Positions 38,185-47,372 of a stretch of DNA of 64,000 nucleotides are shown piece after piece. How positions within the stretch are numbered: position 1 is the stretch's first letter; every line of letters starts with the position of its first letter. The notes beneath the pieces were generated by a model. It made no database searches. It worked only from the letters and a program-made list of their open reading frames with translations, and was not told the origin of the DNA. Position numbers and translations under genes: made by a program. The stretch is taken from assembly GCF_000718985.1 (NCBI RefSeq), contig NZ_JODL01000011.1, forward strand, positions 1-64,000, written 5' to 3'. The stretch is from Streptomyces megasporus. Its GTDB lineage: Bacteria > Actinomycetota > Actinomycetes > Streptomycetales > Streptomycetaceae.

Positions 38185-38213
38185 TTGACGGGGCACCCCG
38201 GGGGGCCTACTGT
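38185..38213 (+). promoter_or_regulatory. Sigma-70-type promoter of the PL11 gene
   Basis: TTGACG (38185-38190) and TACTGT (38208-38213) are separated by exactly 17 bp, a strong vegetative (HrdB-type) match. The transcription start is expected near 38220, immediately before the operator repeats. Confidence 0.7.
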
Positions 38214-38225
38214 CGCGCCCGCTCT

Positions 38226-38253
38226 TTGAAACGAATCAATTGAAACGTATCAA
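38226..38253 (+). promoter_or_regulatory. Tandem LacI-type operators
   Basis: TTGAAACGAATCAA (38226-38239) is followed without a gap by TTGAAACGTATCAA (38240-38253), differing at one base. Each is an imperfect TGAAACG-centred palindrome of the LacI/GalR type. Position at about +6 to +33 implies repression by blocking transcription. No LacI regulator gene is in the window. Confidence 0.6.
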
Positions 38254-38307
38254 CCCGGTTGTCCCGGCCGTCCGGGGCGGGGACCGAGAGTGGGAGAGGG
38301 CCGCGCG

Positions 38308-40638
38308 ATGACACCCACGGCGAAACGTGGAAAGACCTTCGAAGTCCGACGCCGACGGAGACCGACCGCGCTGCTGGCCGCGGCGGTGGCCGGGCTGCTG
38401 GCGCTCGGCGCCCCGGCCGCCCAGGCCGACGGGACGCCCCGCGGCGACCGCGGCAAGGGCTCGTCCGGCATCCGCCTCGAACGCCTCGACCGCGGCCTCG
38501 TGGCCGTCTCCACCGACGAGGGCGTCTTCCTGAGCTGGCGACTGCTCGGCCACGAGGTCACCGGCCACACCGCCAGCGGCATGGCCGGCGCGGACTTCCG
38601 CGTCTACCGCGACGGGAAGCGGATCGCCACCGTCACCGACAGCACCAACTTCCTCGACCGGAACGCCCCCGCCGGCGCCGAGTACCGCGTCGCCGCCGTC
38701 GTCCGCGGGAAGGAGACCGACCGCAGCGCCGCCGTCACCCCCCGCTCCGAGGCGTACGTCGAACTGCCGCTGAGGAAACCCGCGGACGGCGTCACGCCGG
38801 CGGGCGAGAAGTACACCTACTCGGCCAACGACATGAGCGTCGGCGACGTCGACGGCGACGGCCGGTACGAGTACGTCGTCAAGTGGGACCCGTCCAACTC
38901 CAAGGATGTCTCGCAGGTGGGCTACACCGGCAACGTCTACATCGACACCTACCGCCTCGACGGCACCCTCCTGCACCGCGTCGACCTGGGCGTCAACATC
39001 CGCGCGGGCGCCCACTACACGCAGTTCCTCGTCTACGACTTCGACGGCGACGGCCGCTCGGAGATGATGTTCAAGACCGCGCCCGGCACGAAGACCATCC
39101 GCTACGACAAGCGGGGCCGCGTCGTCTCCGAACGGTACGTCACCATGCCGCGCGCGGACGTGAAGGCCGGGCACTCCCACCGGGACGACCACCGGATGAG
39201 CGCCGAGGACTACCGCGAGCACCTCGTGGACATGTTCCGCGGCTGGCACGAGCACCCCGAGGTGGTGGCCGGGAACTGGCCCGCCACCCTGGAGGAGGCG
39301 TTCGGCATCGAGCGGCGCCACACGTACCCGCTCTCCCGCGCCGCCGCCGAGGACCTCGCCGACCACTTCCTCGACGTCTACGCGCCGAGCCGCAGCGCCC
39401 GCAACAACCTGCGTGCCTTCGAGGGCTTCGTCCTCACCGGCCCCGAGTACCTGACGGTCTTCGACGGCGCCACCGGCCGCGAACTCCAGACCGTCCGCTA
39501 CCAGCCCGGACGGCACGACGACGGTCTGATGTGGGGCGACTACGCCATGAGCCGCATCGAGCCGGGCAACCGCGTCGACCGCTTCCTGTCCGGCGTGGCC
39601 TACCTGGACGGCGAGCACCCCTCGGCCGTCTTCGCCCGCGGCTACTACACGCGCGCCACCCTCGTCGCCTACCGCTGGGACGGCAAGCGTCTGAAGCGCG
39701 ACTGGTACGTCGACAGCGGCTGGACGCCCATGGACAACCCGTTCGACGACGGTCCCCACGGCGTGGACGGCACCGATCCCGAGTACGGCACCCTCACCAC
39801 GCAGGGCTTCCACTCGCTCAGCGCGGCGGACGTGGACGGCGACGGACGCCAGGAGATCGTCTACGGCGCCGCCACCATCGACGACGACGGCAGCCTGCTG
39901 TACAGCTCGTTCGCCGAGGGCCCGCCCGAGAGCGCGGTGCCGGGGCAGGCCGTGCGCCTCGGCCACGGCGACGCCATGCACGTCGCCGACATCGACCCGA
40001 ACCGGCCCGGCATGGAGATCTTCACCGTCCACGAGGGCGGCTCCTCGGCGCCCTACGGCCACGCGCTGCGCGACGCCGCCACCGGCGAGGTGCTGTACGG
40101 CGGCTACACGGGCGTGGACACCGGACGCGGCATGGTCGGCGACATCGACCCGACCCGCCCCGGACTGGAGACCTGGGGGTCCAACGGCGTCGGCCTGTGG
40201 AGCGCGGACGGGCTGCGGCTCGGAAGCGCCACGCCCGGCACCAACATGAGCGTCCGCTGGTCCGCGGACCTGACCACGCAGATCGTGAACGGCGCGGGCG
40301 AGGCGACACCGACCGTCGACGACTGGCGGCGCGGCACGCTGCTGACCGCCGAGGGCACCCGCACCAACAACGGCACCAAGGGCAACCCGTCCCTGGTGGC
40401 CGACGTCCTGGGCGACTGGCGCGAGGAGCTGCTGGTGCGCACGGCGGACAGCACGGCGGTGCGGATGTACATCAGCACCGAGCTCACCGAGCACAAGCTG
40501 TACACGCTGATGCACGACCCCCAGTACCGGGTCGAGATCGCCCGGCAGCAGACGACGTACAACCAGCCCGCGTACCCGAGCTTCCATCTGGGCGCGGACA
40601 CCGACTGGTCGCGGGTGCCCGTCCCCGGCCGCCGGTAG
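38308..40638 (+). CDS. Secreted rhamnogalacturonan lyase (PL11)
   Basis: 776 aa from the ATG at 38308. The signal peptide includes ALLAAAVAGLLALGAPAAQA. Family PL11 cleaves the rhamnogalacturonan I backbone of pectin. It shows the N-terminal fibronectin-like domain and the beta-propeller core with calcium-binding DxDxDG loops (GDVDGDGRYEYV, DFDGDGRSEMM, DVDGDGRQEIV), and the conserved HSHRDDH/HPEVV region. It acts outside the cell on plant cell walls. Expression is likely controlled by the promoter and tandem operators just upstream. Confidence 0.93.
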   Translation: MTPTAKRGKTFEVRRRRRPTALLAAAVAGLLALGAPAAQADGTPRGDRGKGSSGIRLERLDRGLVAVSTDEGVFLSWRLLGHEVTGHTASGMAGADFRVYRDGKRIATVTDSTNFLDRNAPAGAEYRVAAVVRGKETDRSAAVTPRSEAYVELPLRKPADGVTPAGEKYTYSANDMSVGDVDGDGRYEYVVKWDPSNSKDVSQVGYTGNVYIDTYRLDGTLLHRVDLGVNIRAGAHYTQFLVYDFDGDGRSEMMFKTAPGTKTIRYDKRGRVVSERYVTMPRADVKAGHSHRDDHRMSAEDYREHLVDMFRGWHEHPEVVAGNWPATLEEAFGIERRHTYPLSRAAAEDLADHFLDVYAPSRSARNNLRAFEGFVLTGPEYLTVFDGATGRELQTVRYQPGRHDDGLMWGDYAMSRIEPGNRVDRFLSGVAYLDGEHPSAVFARGYYTRATLVAYRWDGKRLKRDWYVDSGWTPMDNPFDDGPHGVDGTDPEYGTLTTQGFHSLSAADVDGDGRQEIVYGAATIDDDGSLLYSSFAEGPPESAVPGQAVRLGHGDAMHVADIDPNRPGMEIFTVHEGGSSAPYGHALRDAATGEVLYGGYTGVDTGRGMVGDIDPTRPGLETWGSNGVGLWSADGLRLGSATPGTNMSVRWSADLTTQIVNGAGEATPTVDDWRRGTLLTAEGTRTNNGTKGNPSLVADVLGDWREELLVRTADSTAVRMYISTELTEHKLYTLMHDPQYRVEIARQQTTYNQPAYPSFHLGADTDWSRVPVPGRR

Positions 40639-40695
40639 TCGGTAGCCGGTGGCCGGTAATCGGTGACCGGTGGCCGTCCGGTCGGGGTGCGGCGC
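40639..40695. repeat. Short CCGGT-rich degenerate repeats
   Basis: Between two convergent genes, the motif CGGT recurs every 8-12 bp (CGGTAGTCGGTAGCCGGTGG and so on). It may be slippage product; no terminator is seen. Confidence 0.4.
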
Positions 40696-41532
40696 TCAGT
40701 CGTGCCACACCTCGGCCACGGCCTCGGCGTACGCGGCGGCCTGCGCACGTCCCGCGCGTGCGCAGGCCGCCCTGCGCACGGGGTCGAGGGCGTCGCGGCC
40801 GAACGCGCGGCGCGCGGCGGCGTCCGGCGTGAGCAGGGCGACCTCCGTGCCGTCCGCCCTCAGCTCAGCGGCGTGTCGGGCCGCGCCCACGCCGCCCGGC
40901 CCCTTGGGGATCGGGGCGAGCACCACGACCCGTCCGTGGCCGCGCGCGAGGTCGGCGTTGGTGGTGGATCGCACGCCGCCGTCGATCCACCGCCGCCCGC
41001 CGACGGCGATCGGCGGCCACACCCCCGGCAGCGCGCAGCTCGCGGCGACCGCCCGGAGCAGGTCGACGCCGCTGCCGGCGTGGAGGGCCGCCGGCTCGCC
41101 GGTGCGCGCGTCCACCGCGGCCAGGCGCAGCGGACGGTCGGGCCACTCCCGCACCGGCATCAGCGTGCCGACGGCCTCCAGCGCCTCCTCCTCCGGGACG
41201 GTGCGGGCGGCGAGCGCCATCCGGCCCAGCCGTCGCGCCGTCGCCTCCGGGGTGCGGGAGAGGAGCATCGCCCACAGGAACCTCAGCGTCACGGTGGGCG
41301 GGACTCTCAGGACGGGCTCGTCCCCGCGGAGGGTCGTCTGGTCCTCGTAGAGCTCCTCCAGGGGCGTCCCCGCCGCGACCCGCGCGCCCATGATCGCGCC
41401 CGCCGACGTGCCGACCACCAGGTCGGCGTCGGTGAGATCCACTCCGGCGTCGGCCAGGCCGGCCAGCACGCCGATCTCCCACGCCCCGCCGGTGAACCCG
41501 CCGCCGCCCAGCACCAGGGCCCTGTCCGCCAT
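40696..41532 (-). CDS. Patatin-like phospholipase
   Basis: 278 aa from the ATG at 41532. The lipase elements are present: oxyanion glycine loop GGGGFTGGAWE, nucleophile elbow VGTSAGA, and the Asp dyad in IDGGVRST. No signal peptide, so it acts in the cytosol or at the membrane inner face. The gene is divergent from the alditol oxidase gene, with two 22-bp palindromes between them. Confidence 0.9.
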   Translation of the reverse strand: MADRALVLGGGGFTGGAWEIGVLAGLADAGVDLTDADLVVGTSAGAIMGARVAAGTPLEELYEDQTTLRGDEPVLRVPPTVTLRFLWAMLLSRTPEATARRLGRMALAARTVPEEEALEAVGTLMPVREWPDRPLRLAAVDARTGEPAALHAGSGVDLLRAVAASCALPGVWPPIAVGGRRWIDGGVRSTTNADLARGHGRVVVLAPIPKGPGGVGAARHAAELRADGTEVALLTPDAAARRAFGRDALDPVRRAACARAGRAQAAAYAEAVAEVWHD

Positions 41533-41641
41533 GCCGTTCCCTCCCGCCGTCCCGAACCGCGCCCGCGCTCGCGTCCGCGTCTGCCCGCGCACTCCTCCGT
41601 CCGGTGCCCCACGGCCACGCTCGGCACCGGACGGGCCACTC

Positions 41642-41663
41642 AAACGGGGACCGCTCCCCATTT
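41642..41663. promoter_or_regulatory. 22-bp palindromic operator, copy A
   Basis: AAACG, then GGGACCGCTCCC, then the ATTT end; an imperfect copy of the palindrome at 41686. It lies 110 bp before the patatin start. Confidence 0.5.
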
Positions 41664-41685
41664 ATAGAAGCGACTGTAGCACCGG

Positions 41686-41707
41686 AAACGGGGAGCGCTC
41701 CACGTTT
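41686..41707. promoter_or_regulatory. 22-bp palindromic operator, copy B
   Basis: AAACG G GGAGCGCTCC A CGTTT is a 22-bp palindrome with one unmatched pair. It begins 44 bp after copy A, about four helical turns, so a dimeric or multimeric regulator could bind both on one face. The target could be either divergent gene. Confidence 0.6.
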
Positions 41708-41804
41708 CTTTGGAGGCGCTTCCTCCGGGGGCGGCCGGCGGGTGCCGTCGGCCCGCCGGCGTACGCTCGCACGGCCGACGGACCGGGGAGAGTGGGGAGA
41801 CGCC

Positions 41805-43055
41805 ATGGCCGCGAAACCGACCAACTGGGCGGGGAACGTCGAGTTCGCCGCGCGTGCCCTGCGCCGCCCGACGACGTTCGAGGAGTTCCGGGAGATCGTC
41901 GCGACGGGCGACCGCGTCCGGGTGCTGGGCTCGGGGCACTCCTTCAACCGGATCGCCGACACCACGGGCGACCTGGTGGTCCTCGACGGTCTGCCCCGCG
42001 CCGTCGAGGTGGACTCCGCGAACGGGACGGTCCGGGTCGGCGCCGCCACCCGGTTCGCCGAGCTGTGCCCGGTGCTGCGGCGGCACGGCCTGGCCCTGCC
42101 TAACCTGCCGTCCACCCCGCACTTCACCCTCGCCGGGGCGTACGCCACCGGCACGCACGGTTCGGGGCACACCGGCGGCACGCTGGCCGCCGCCGTGCGG
42201 TCCGTGGAACTGGTCACCGCGGACGGGGAGACGGTCACCGTCTCGCGCGGGACCGACGACCACTTCGAGGGGACCGTGGTCTCGCTCGGCTCCCTGGGCG
42301 TCGTCACCGCCCTCACCCTGGAGACGTGCCCGACGTTCGAGGTCGAGCAGTACGTCCACGAGGGGCTCGCGTGGCCGGCCTTCCCGGAGGACCTCACCGG
42401 CGTGCTGGGCGTCGCGTACAGCGTCAGCGTCTTCACCGACTGGTCCGGCCCGGCGCGGGTGTGGGTCAAGCGCCGGGTCGGCGACCCGCCGCCCGACCCG
42501 ACCCTGCTGTCCGGCACCCGTCCCGCCGACGGGCCGCGCCATCCCATCGAGGGGATGCCCACGGCCAACGCCACCGAGCAGTCGGGGGTGCCCGGTCCGT
42601 GGGACGAGCGGCTTCCGCACTTCCGCGCCGGTTTCGTGCCCAGCGTCGGGGACGAGTTGCAGTCGGAGTACTTCGTGCCCGCCGAGCGGGCCGCCGAGGC
42701 CGCCGCCGCGCTGGTCGAACTCGGACCGTTGCTCGCCCCCGTCCTGCGGGTGTCCGAGGTGCGCACCGTGGCCGCCGATCCGCACTGGCTCAGCCCCGCG
42801 CACGGCCGGGACAGCGTCGCCTTCCACTTCACCTGGACCTCCGACGCCCGCGCCGTCGCCGGTGTGCTGCCCCGCGTCGAGGCGGCACTGGCCCCCTTCG
42901 ACGTCCGACCCCACTGGGGGAAGCTCTCCTCCATCGCGCCGGAGGCGACAAGCGCCTCCTACGAGCGGCTGGAGGACTTCCGCGCCCTGCTGGAGCGGTT
43001 CGACCCGAAGGGCACGTTCCGCAACGAGCTGATCGACCGGTACTTCCCTCGGTAG
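41805..43055 (+). CDS. FAD-dependent alditol (xylitol-type) oxidase
   Basis: 416 aa; GGGGAGA before the ATG. It belongs to the VAO flavoprotein family. His45 in VLGSGHSFN matches the covalent flavin-attachment histidine of streptomycete alditol oxidase, and the C-terminal half has FRAGFVPS and VRPHWGKLSS as in sugar-alcohol/lactone oxidases. It would oxidise a polyol's primary alcohol, making H2O2. Its size matches AldO (about 418 aa). It is regulated from the palindrome-containing divergent promoter. Confidence 0.92.
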   Translation: MAAKPTNWAGNVEFAARALRRPTTFEEFREIVATGDRVRVLGSGHSFNRIADTTGDLVVLDGLPRAVEVDSANGTVRVGAATRFAELCPVLRRHGLALPNLPSTPHFTLAGAYATGTHGSGHTGGTLAAAVRSVELVTADGETVTVSRGTDDHFEGTVVSLGSLGVVTALTLETCPTFEVEQYVHEGLAWPAFPEDLTGVLGVAYSVSVFTDWSGPARVWVKRRVGDPPPDPTLLSGTRPADGPRHPIEGMPTANATEQSGVPGPWDERLPHFRAGFVPSVGDELQSEYFVPAERAAEAAAALVELGPLLAPVLRVSEVRTVAADPHWLSPAHGRDSVAFHFTWTSDARAVAGVLPRVEAALAPFDVRPHWGKLSSIAPEATSASYERLEDFRALLERFDPKGTFRNELIDRYFPR

Positions 43056-43292
43056 GCGAGCGGGCGGGCGCGGGCGGGCGGTGGCCGTACGGGTCCGACT
43101 TCCCGAGAAAGGACGGGTTTGGCCTCACCGTGCGGGCGGTTGACGTGGCCCAAATCGGGCCAGTTGTCGCCGACTCATTCCCTCCGGGCCGTCAGATCGC
43201 TACCTTCCCTTCCACCGCGTCCGTAACCCGGACACGCGATCCCCCACGTCGAACAGCCCTGTCCCAGCTGTCCGCACCGGAAGGAACCTCCC

Positions 43293-44864
43293 GTGCACGC
43301 ACCTCACCACAGAGGCAGGAAGCGCAGAGTCATCGCGGCCGCCGCTGCCGCCTCGCTCGCAGGCCCCCTGCTGCTCGTCGCGTCCGCCACGCCCGCCTCG
43401 GCGGCCCCCGACCCGGGCAAGAAGGGGGAGCAACTGGCGAGGAAGCTGGTCCGGCAGACCAGTGCCGAGGGCGCCATGATGCACCTGCGGGCGTTCCAGC
43501 AGATCGCCAAGCTCAAGGACGGCAACCGCGCCGCCGGCGCCGAGGGCCACACCTGGTCCGCGAAGTACGCGGGCACGCTGCTCGATCTCGCCGGTTACAA
43601 GGTCACGTACCAGCACTTCGACTTCGTCTACACCGAGACCCTCGCCGAGAGGCTGACCGTCCTCACGCCCGAGCGCGCCGAGCTGCCGATCAAGGTGATG
43701 ACGTACACCAGGAGCACCCCCGAGGGCGGCACCGAGGCCGCCGTCGCGGCCGTGCCCGTGGACGCCGACGGCACCACCGGCTGCACCGCCGAGGACTTCG
43801 CGTCCGACGACTTCACCGGCAAGATCGCGCTGATCCAGCGCGGCGGCTGCACCTTCGCCGAGAAGCAGGCCGCCGCCGCCGACGCCGGCGCGGTCGGCGC
43901 CATCATCTACAACAACGTCGACGGGGAGCTCAACGGCACCCTCGGCGACGCCGCCGCGGGCCGCATCCCCACCGGGGGACTGAGCAAGGAGCACGGCGAG
44001 GCGCTGGCCGCCAAGGTCGCCCAGGGCACCGTCACCGTCAACCTGGAGGTCCGCGAGCTCCAGGAGACCCGCACCACCCCCAACGTCATCGCCGAGACCC
44101 GCGGCGGCGACCCGGACAACGTCGTGATGTTCGGCGCCCACCTGGACTCCGTCACCGAGGGCCCCGGCATCAACGACAACGCCTCCGGTTCCGCCGGCAT
44201 CCTGGAGGCCGCCCTCCAGCTCGCCAAGGCCGACAAGAAGGGCAAGCACACCAACAAGGTGCGCTTCGCCCTGTGGTCCGCCGAGGAGCTCGGTCTCCAG
44301 GGCGCCGAGCACTACGTGGCGAACCTCTCCCAGGCCGAGCGCGACAAGATCGCCCTCTACCTGAACTTCGACATGATCGCCTCTCCGAACTACGGCCTGT
44401 TCGTCTACGACGGCGACGACTCCGACGGCGTCGGCGCCGGTCCGGGCCCCGAGGGCTCGGCGCAGTTGGAGCACGCGATCAACACCTTCATGCGGTCGCA
44501 GGGCCACGAGCCGCGGGGCACCGACTTCACCGGCCGCTCCGACTACGGCCCGTTCATCGAGGTCGGCATCCCCTCCGGCGGCACCTTCACCGGCGCCGAG
44601 GGCGTCAAGACGGCGGAGGAGGCCGCCCTGTGGGGCGGCAAGGCCGGGGCCGCGTACGACGAGTGCTACCACCTGAAGTGCGACGACCTGGGCAACGTCA
44701 GCGTGAAGGCGCTCGACATCAACGTCGACGTGATCGCCAACGCCGTCGGCACCTACGCCTGGGACACCGGCTCCCTCGACGACGAGGTGCCGTTCGAGTC
44801 CACCAAGGGCACGGCGGGCAGTGGCGGCGGTCTGCACGACCACGACCACAGGCCCACCTCCTGA
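43293..44864 (+). CDS. Secreted M28 zinc aminopeptidase with PA domain
   Basis: 523 aa from a GTG. The signal peptide (IAAAAAASLAGPLLLVASATPASA) is followed by the prosegment, a PA domain around residues 130-250 (GTTGCTAEDF... GKIALIQRGGC), and the M28 metallopeptidase domain. Zinc ligands are visible in MFGAHLDSVTEGPGINDNASG (His, Asp) and WSAEELGL (Glu). It resembles Streptomyces griseus-type aminopeptidases and releases N-terminal residues from extracellular peptides. A 12-bp terminator stem follows. Confidence 0.93.
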   Translation: MHAPHHRGRKRRVIAAAAAASLAGPLLLVASATPASAAPDPGKKGEQLARKLVRQTSAEGAMMHLRAFQQIAKLKDGNRAAGAEGHTWSAKYAGTLLDLAGYKVTYQHFDFVYTETLAERLTVLTPERAELPIKVMTYTRSTPEGGTEAAVAAVPVDADGTTGCTAEDFASDDFTGKIALIQRGGCTFAEKQAAAADAGAVGAIIYNNVDGELNGTLGDAAAGRIPTGGLSKEHGEALAAKVAQGTVTVNLEVRELQETRTTPNVIAETRGGDPDNVVMFGAHLDSVTEGPGINDNASGSAGILEAALQLAKADKKGKHTNKVRFALWSAEELGLQGAEHYVANLSQAERDKIALYLNFDMIASPNYGLFVYDGDDSDGVGAGPGPEGSAQLEHAINTFMRSQGHEPRGTDFTGRSDYGPFIEVGIPSGGTFTGAEGVKTAEEAALWGGKAGAAYDECYHLKCDDLGNVSVKALDINVDVIANAVGTYAWDTGSLDDEVPFESTKGTAGSGGGLHDHDHRPTS

Positions 44865-44883
44865 TCCGGCTGCTCGACCCGTT

Positions 44884-44922
44884 CCGCGCGGCCCGTCCGG
44901 TCCATCCGGGCGGGCCGCGCGG
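44884..44922 (+). terminator. Terminator after M28 gene
   Basis: A 12-bp stem (44884-44895 with 44911-44922) with a 15-nt loop. Confidence 0.6.
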
Positions 44923-45020
44923 CGTGTCCGGGGACGCGCCGTACGCGGCGGACGGGGACCCCGACTCGCTCCGACGACGGGAGGCTGCGCCCGGTGGCGC
45001 CGGCCCGGTAGGCTTTCCGT

Positions 45021-45317
45021 GTGATCTTCAAGCGAATCGGAAACGGGCGGCCCTACCCCGACCACGGCCGGGAGAGCACCCGCCAGTGGGCGGACGTCGC
45101 CCCACGGCCGGTGCGTCTTGACCAGCTCGTCACCACCAAGGGACAGCTCGACCTGGAGACCCTCCTCGCCGAGGACTCCACGTTCTACGGCGACCTGTTC
45201 GCACACGTGGTGAAGTGGAACGGCGACCTCTACCTGGAGGACGGTCTGCACCGCGCCGTACGGGCGGCCCTCCAGCAGCGGCAGGTGCTGCACGCCCGCG
45301 TGCTCGAACTCGACTGA
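45021..45317 (+). CDS. Conserved small protein (VapB-named family)
   Basis: 98 aa. It has RVGNGRPYPDHG-like and WADVAPRPVRLDQL segments, then ELAEDSTFYGDLF-type sequence and LEDGLHRAVRAALQQ. In streptomycete genomes this family is commonly labelled a VapB-type antitoxin, but no toxin gene is adjacent, so a toxin-antitoxin role is not supported here. It lies upstream of the LytR-C gene and has its own downstream hairpin (45346-45371). Confidence 0.85.
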   Translation: MIFKRIGNGRPYPDHGRESTRQWADVAPRPVRLDQLVTTKGQLDLETLLAEDSTFYGDLFAHVVKWNGDLYLEDGLHRAVRAALQQRQVLHARVLELD

Positions 45318-45345
45318 CGGCCGCGACCCCGCGGCCCCTTCGCGG

Positions 45346-45371
45346 CGGCCCCGTTGGCCCTTTCGGGGCCG
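45346..45371 (+). terminator. Hairpin after 45021 gene
   Basis: An 8-bp stem (45346-45353 with 45364-45371) with a 10-nt loop separates the small gene from the LytR-C gene. Confidence 0.5.
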
Positions 45372-45433
45372 ACCGCGGTACGGGCGTTGATCATTTAGTA
45401 GGCATTGCGGCGTTATCGCACTACGCTGCGCCC

Positions 45434-46102
45434 ATGAGCATGCTCACTCCCCCCGGCATGGGCGGAAAGTACCGCATCACGGGTAAGGGCTACCCGCGCA
45501 TGCGTCGCCCGCGCAGGCGCCGCAGGATCGTCGTCACCGCCCTGGCGGTGACCACCGGCCTCGGAGTTCTCTCCTGGGGGACGGTCCAACTCGTCGACGT
45601 CTTCACCGGCGGCGACACCACGGTGCGCGCCGCCGCCGAGGGACGAGCCTGCGAGCCCGGCGAAGCCCCCCGGGGTCAGGACGCCAAGAGCGCCGAGTCC
45701 TCCGCGAAGCCCACCGCCGACGCGCTCCCCAAGCCGTCCGCCATCACCGTCAACGTCTACAACGCCACCACCCGCAGCGGCCTGGCCAAGGACACCGCGG
45801 ACGCGCTGAAGAAGCGCGGCTTCACCATCGGCGAGGTGGCCAACGCCCCGGCGTCCCTGGACAAGAAGGTGAAGGAGGCCGGGCTCCTCATGGGGCCGCC
45901 CGCCGCGCACCGCACCGGCGCGTTCGACGTCCTCCACACCCAGCTCCCCCAGGCACGGATCAAGGAGGTCGACCGCAAGGGCGGAGAGATCGACCTGGTG
46001 ATCGGCAAGGCGTTCACGGGCCTGGCGAAGGAGAAGGACGTGCGCGAGGCCATGGCGGCCCTCGCCAGTCCGTCCCCCTCGCCGTCCCCCTCGACCTGCT
46101 GA
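45434..46102 (+). CDS. LytR C-terminal domain membrane protein
   Basis: 222 aa. A basic N-terminus (MRRPRRRRRIVV) is followed by one membrane helix (VVTALAVTTGLGVLSWGTVQ) and an extracytoplasmic LytR_C domain (ITVNVYNATTRSGLAKDTAD, and AGLLMGPPAAHRTGAF). This domain is found at the end of cell-wall LCP ligases and alone in actinobacterial anchored proteins; a cell envelope role is inferred. The end has a Pro/Ser repeat. The gene faces upp. Confidence 0.85.
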   Translation: MSMLTPPGMGGKYRITGKGYPRMRRPRRRRRIVVTALAVTTGLGVLSWGTVQLVDVFTGGDTTVRAAAEGRACEPGEAPRGQDAKSAESSAKPTADALPKPSAITVNVYNATTRSGLAKDTADALKKRGFTIGEVANAPASLDKKVKEAGLLMGPPAAHRTGAFDVLHTQLPQARIKEVDRKGGEIDLVIGKAFTGLAKEKDVREAMAALASPSPSPSPSTC

Positions 46103-46145
46103 GCGGGCGGTCCGGGGCGGAACGGGACCGCCCGGCCCGGTTCCG

Positions 46146-46781
46146 TCAACCCGCCGTCCCGTACATGCGGTCGCCCGCGTCGCCCAGGCCCGGGACGATG
46201 TAGCCGTCCTCGTCGAGTCGCTCGTCGACCGCGGCGGTCACCACGGTGACCGGCCTGCCCTCCAACTCGCGCTCCATCAGCTCCACGCCCTCGGGCGCCG
46301 CCAGCAGGCAGAGCGCCGTGACGTCGTCGGCGCCGCGCCGGATCAGCTCCTTGATCGCCGCCACCAGCGTGCCCCCGGTGGCCAGCATCGGGTCCAGGAC
46401 GTACACCTGGCGTCCGGAGAGGTCGTCCGGCATCCGGGTGGCGTACGTGGAGGCCTGGAGCGTCCGCTCGTCGCGGATCATGCCGAGGAAGCCGACCTCG
46501 GCCGTCGGCAGCAGCCGCACCATCCCGTCGAGCATGCCCAGCCCGGCCCGCAGGATCGGCACCACCAGCGGACGCGGGTGGGAGAGTCGGACACCCGTCG
46601 TCGCCGTCACCGGGGTGGTGATGTCGACCGGCTCGATGCGCACGTCCCTGGTGGCCTCGTAGGCCAGCAGCGTCACCAACTCGTCGGCGAGCCGCCGGAA
46701 GGTGGGGGAGTCGGTGCGCTCGTCGCGCAGCGTGGTGAGTTTGTGCGCCACCAGCGGGTGGTCGACGACGTGAATCCGCAT
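46146..46781 (-). CDS. upp: Uracil phosphoribosyltransferase
   Basis: 211 aa, the normal Upp length. Converts uracil and PRPP to UMP in pyrimidine salvage. The PRPP-binding loop is [12 protein letters not shown], the N-terminal [16 protein letters not shown] is the family start, and [16 protein letters not shown] carries the conserved substrate region. The stop is 43 bp from the convergent LytR-C stop. Confidence 0.97.
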   Translation of the reverse strand: MRIHVVDHPLVAHKLTTLRDERTDSPTFRRLADELVTLLAYEATRDVRIEPVDITTPVTATTGVRLSHPRPLVVPILRAGLGMLDGMVRLLPTAEVGFLGMIRDERTLQASTYATRMPDDLSGRQVYVLDPMLATGGTLVAAIKELIRRGADDVTALCLLAAPEGVELMERELEGRPVTVVTAAVDERLDEDGYIVPGLGDAGDRMYGTAG

Positions 46782-46876
46782 GCCACGACAGTAACCGAGG
46801 CCCGATCCGGGCCCGCACTGGCGTACTGGCGTCCTTTCGGGGGACAGTGGACAGGGAGGACCGGAGGTGTGGTCGC

Positions 46877-47242
46877 ATGCCCGAACCGAGGGACCAGCAC
46901 GACGACAAGCCCGACCCCCGTCGGACGTCCATACGCCAGGACCGGCACAAACGCCAGGCCCTCGGGCAGCGCCGGGAGTCCCCCAAGCGGTACGGCGAAC
47001 CTCGGGAGGCCCCCCGGGAGACCGAGGAGGCCGTGAGTCCCGGGAACCCGGGGGCCGCCGGGAACCCCGCGGACACCGGGGGTTCCGAGTACGTCGAGAG
47101 CGACCTGGACCGACGTCGTCGCCGGGCGGTCTTCCTGCGCGAACTGAACGAGGCCAAGGCGCTGCGCGAACGAGTTCAGCCACGCCGCGCCCGCGCCGCG
47201 CGCATGCGGCAAGCCATGCGGATGCGAACATTCCGCTGGTAG
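46877..47242 (+). CDS. Hypothetical basic protein upstream of tadA region
   Basis: 121 aa from the ATG at 46877 with GGAGG upstream. The composition is highly charged: an Asp/Arg/Pro-rich N-terminal half likely disordered, and an Arg-rich C-terminal helix ([20 protein letters not shown]). No family is recognised. It is divergent from upp and upstream of the tadA partner gene. Confidence 0.65.
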   Translation: MPEPRDQHDDKPDPRRTSIRQDRHKRQALGQRRESPKRYGEPREAPRETEEAVSPGNPGAAGNPADTGGSEYVESDLDRRRRRAVFLRELNEAKALRERVQPRRARAARMRQAMRMRTFRW

Positions 47243-47372
47243 TCCGCCGCAACACCCACACGACGCACGGTCGAAGACCTCTCGGCGGACGCCGGTTTCT
47301 GCCACGATTCCGATTGGGCGGGGCGCGGTCCCGTCAGCACTCGGGCACCTGAAAACCAGTGGGAGAGTCACG

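Noticed and set aside
45021..45317. Toxin-antitoxin system suggested by the VapB-like name
   Set aside because: No adjacent toxin reading frame; the gene stands alone before a cell-envelope protein.
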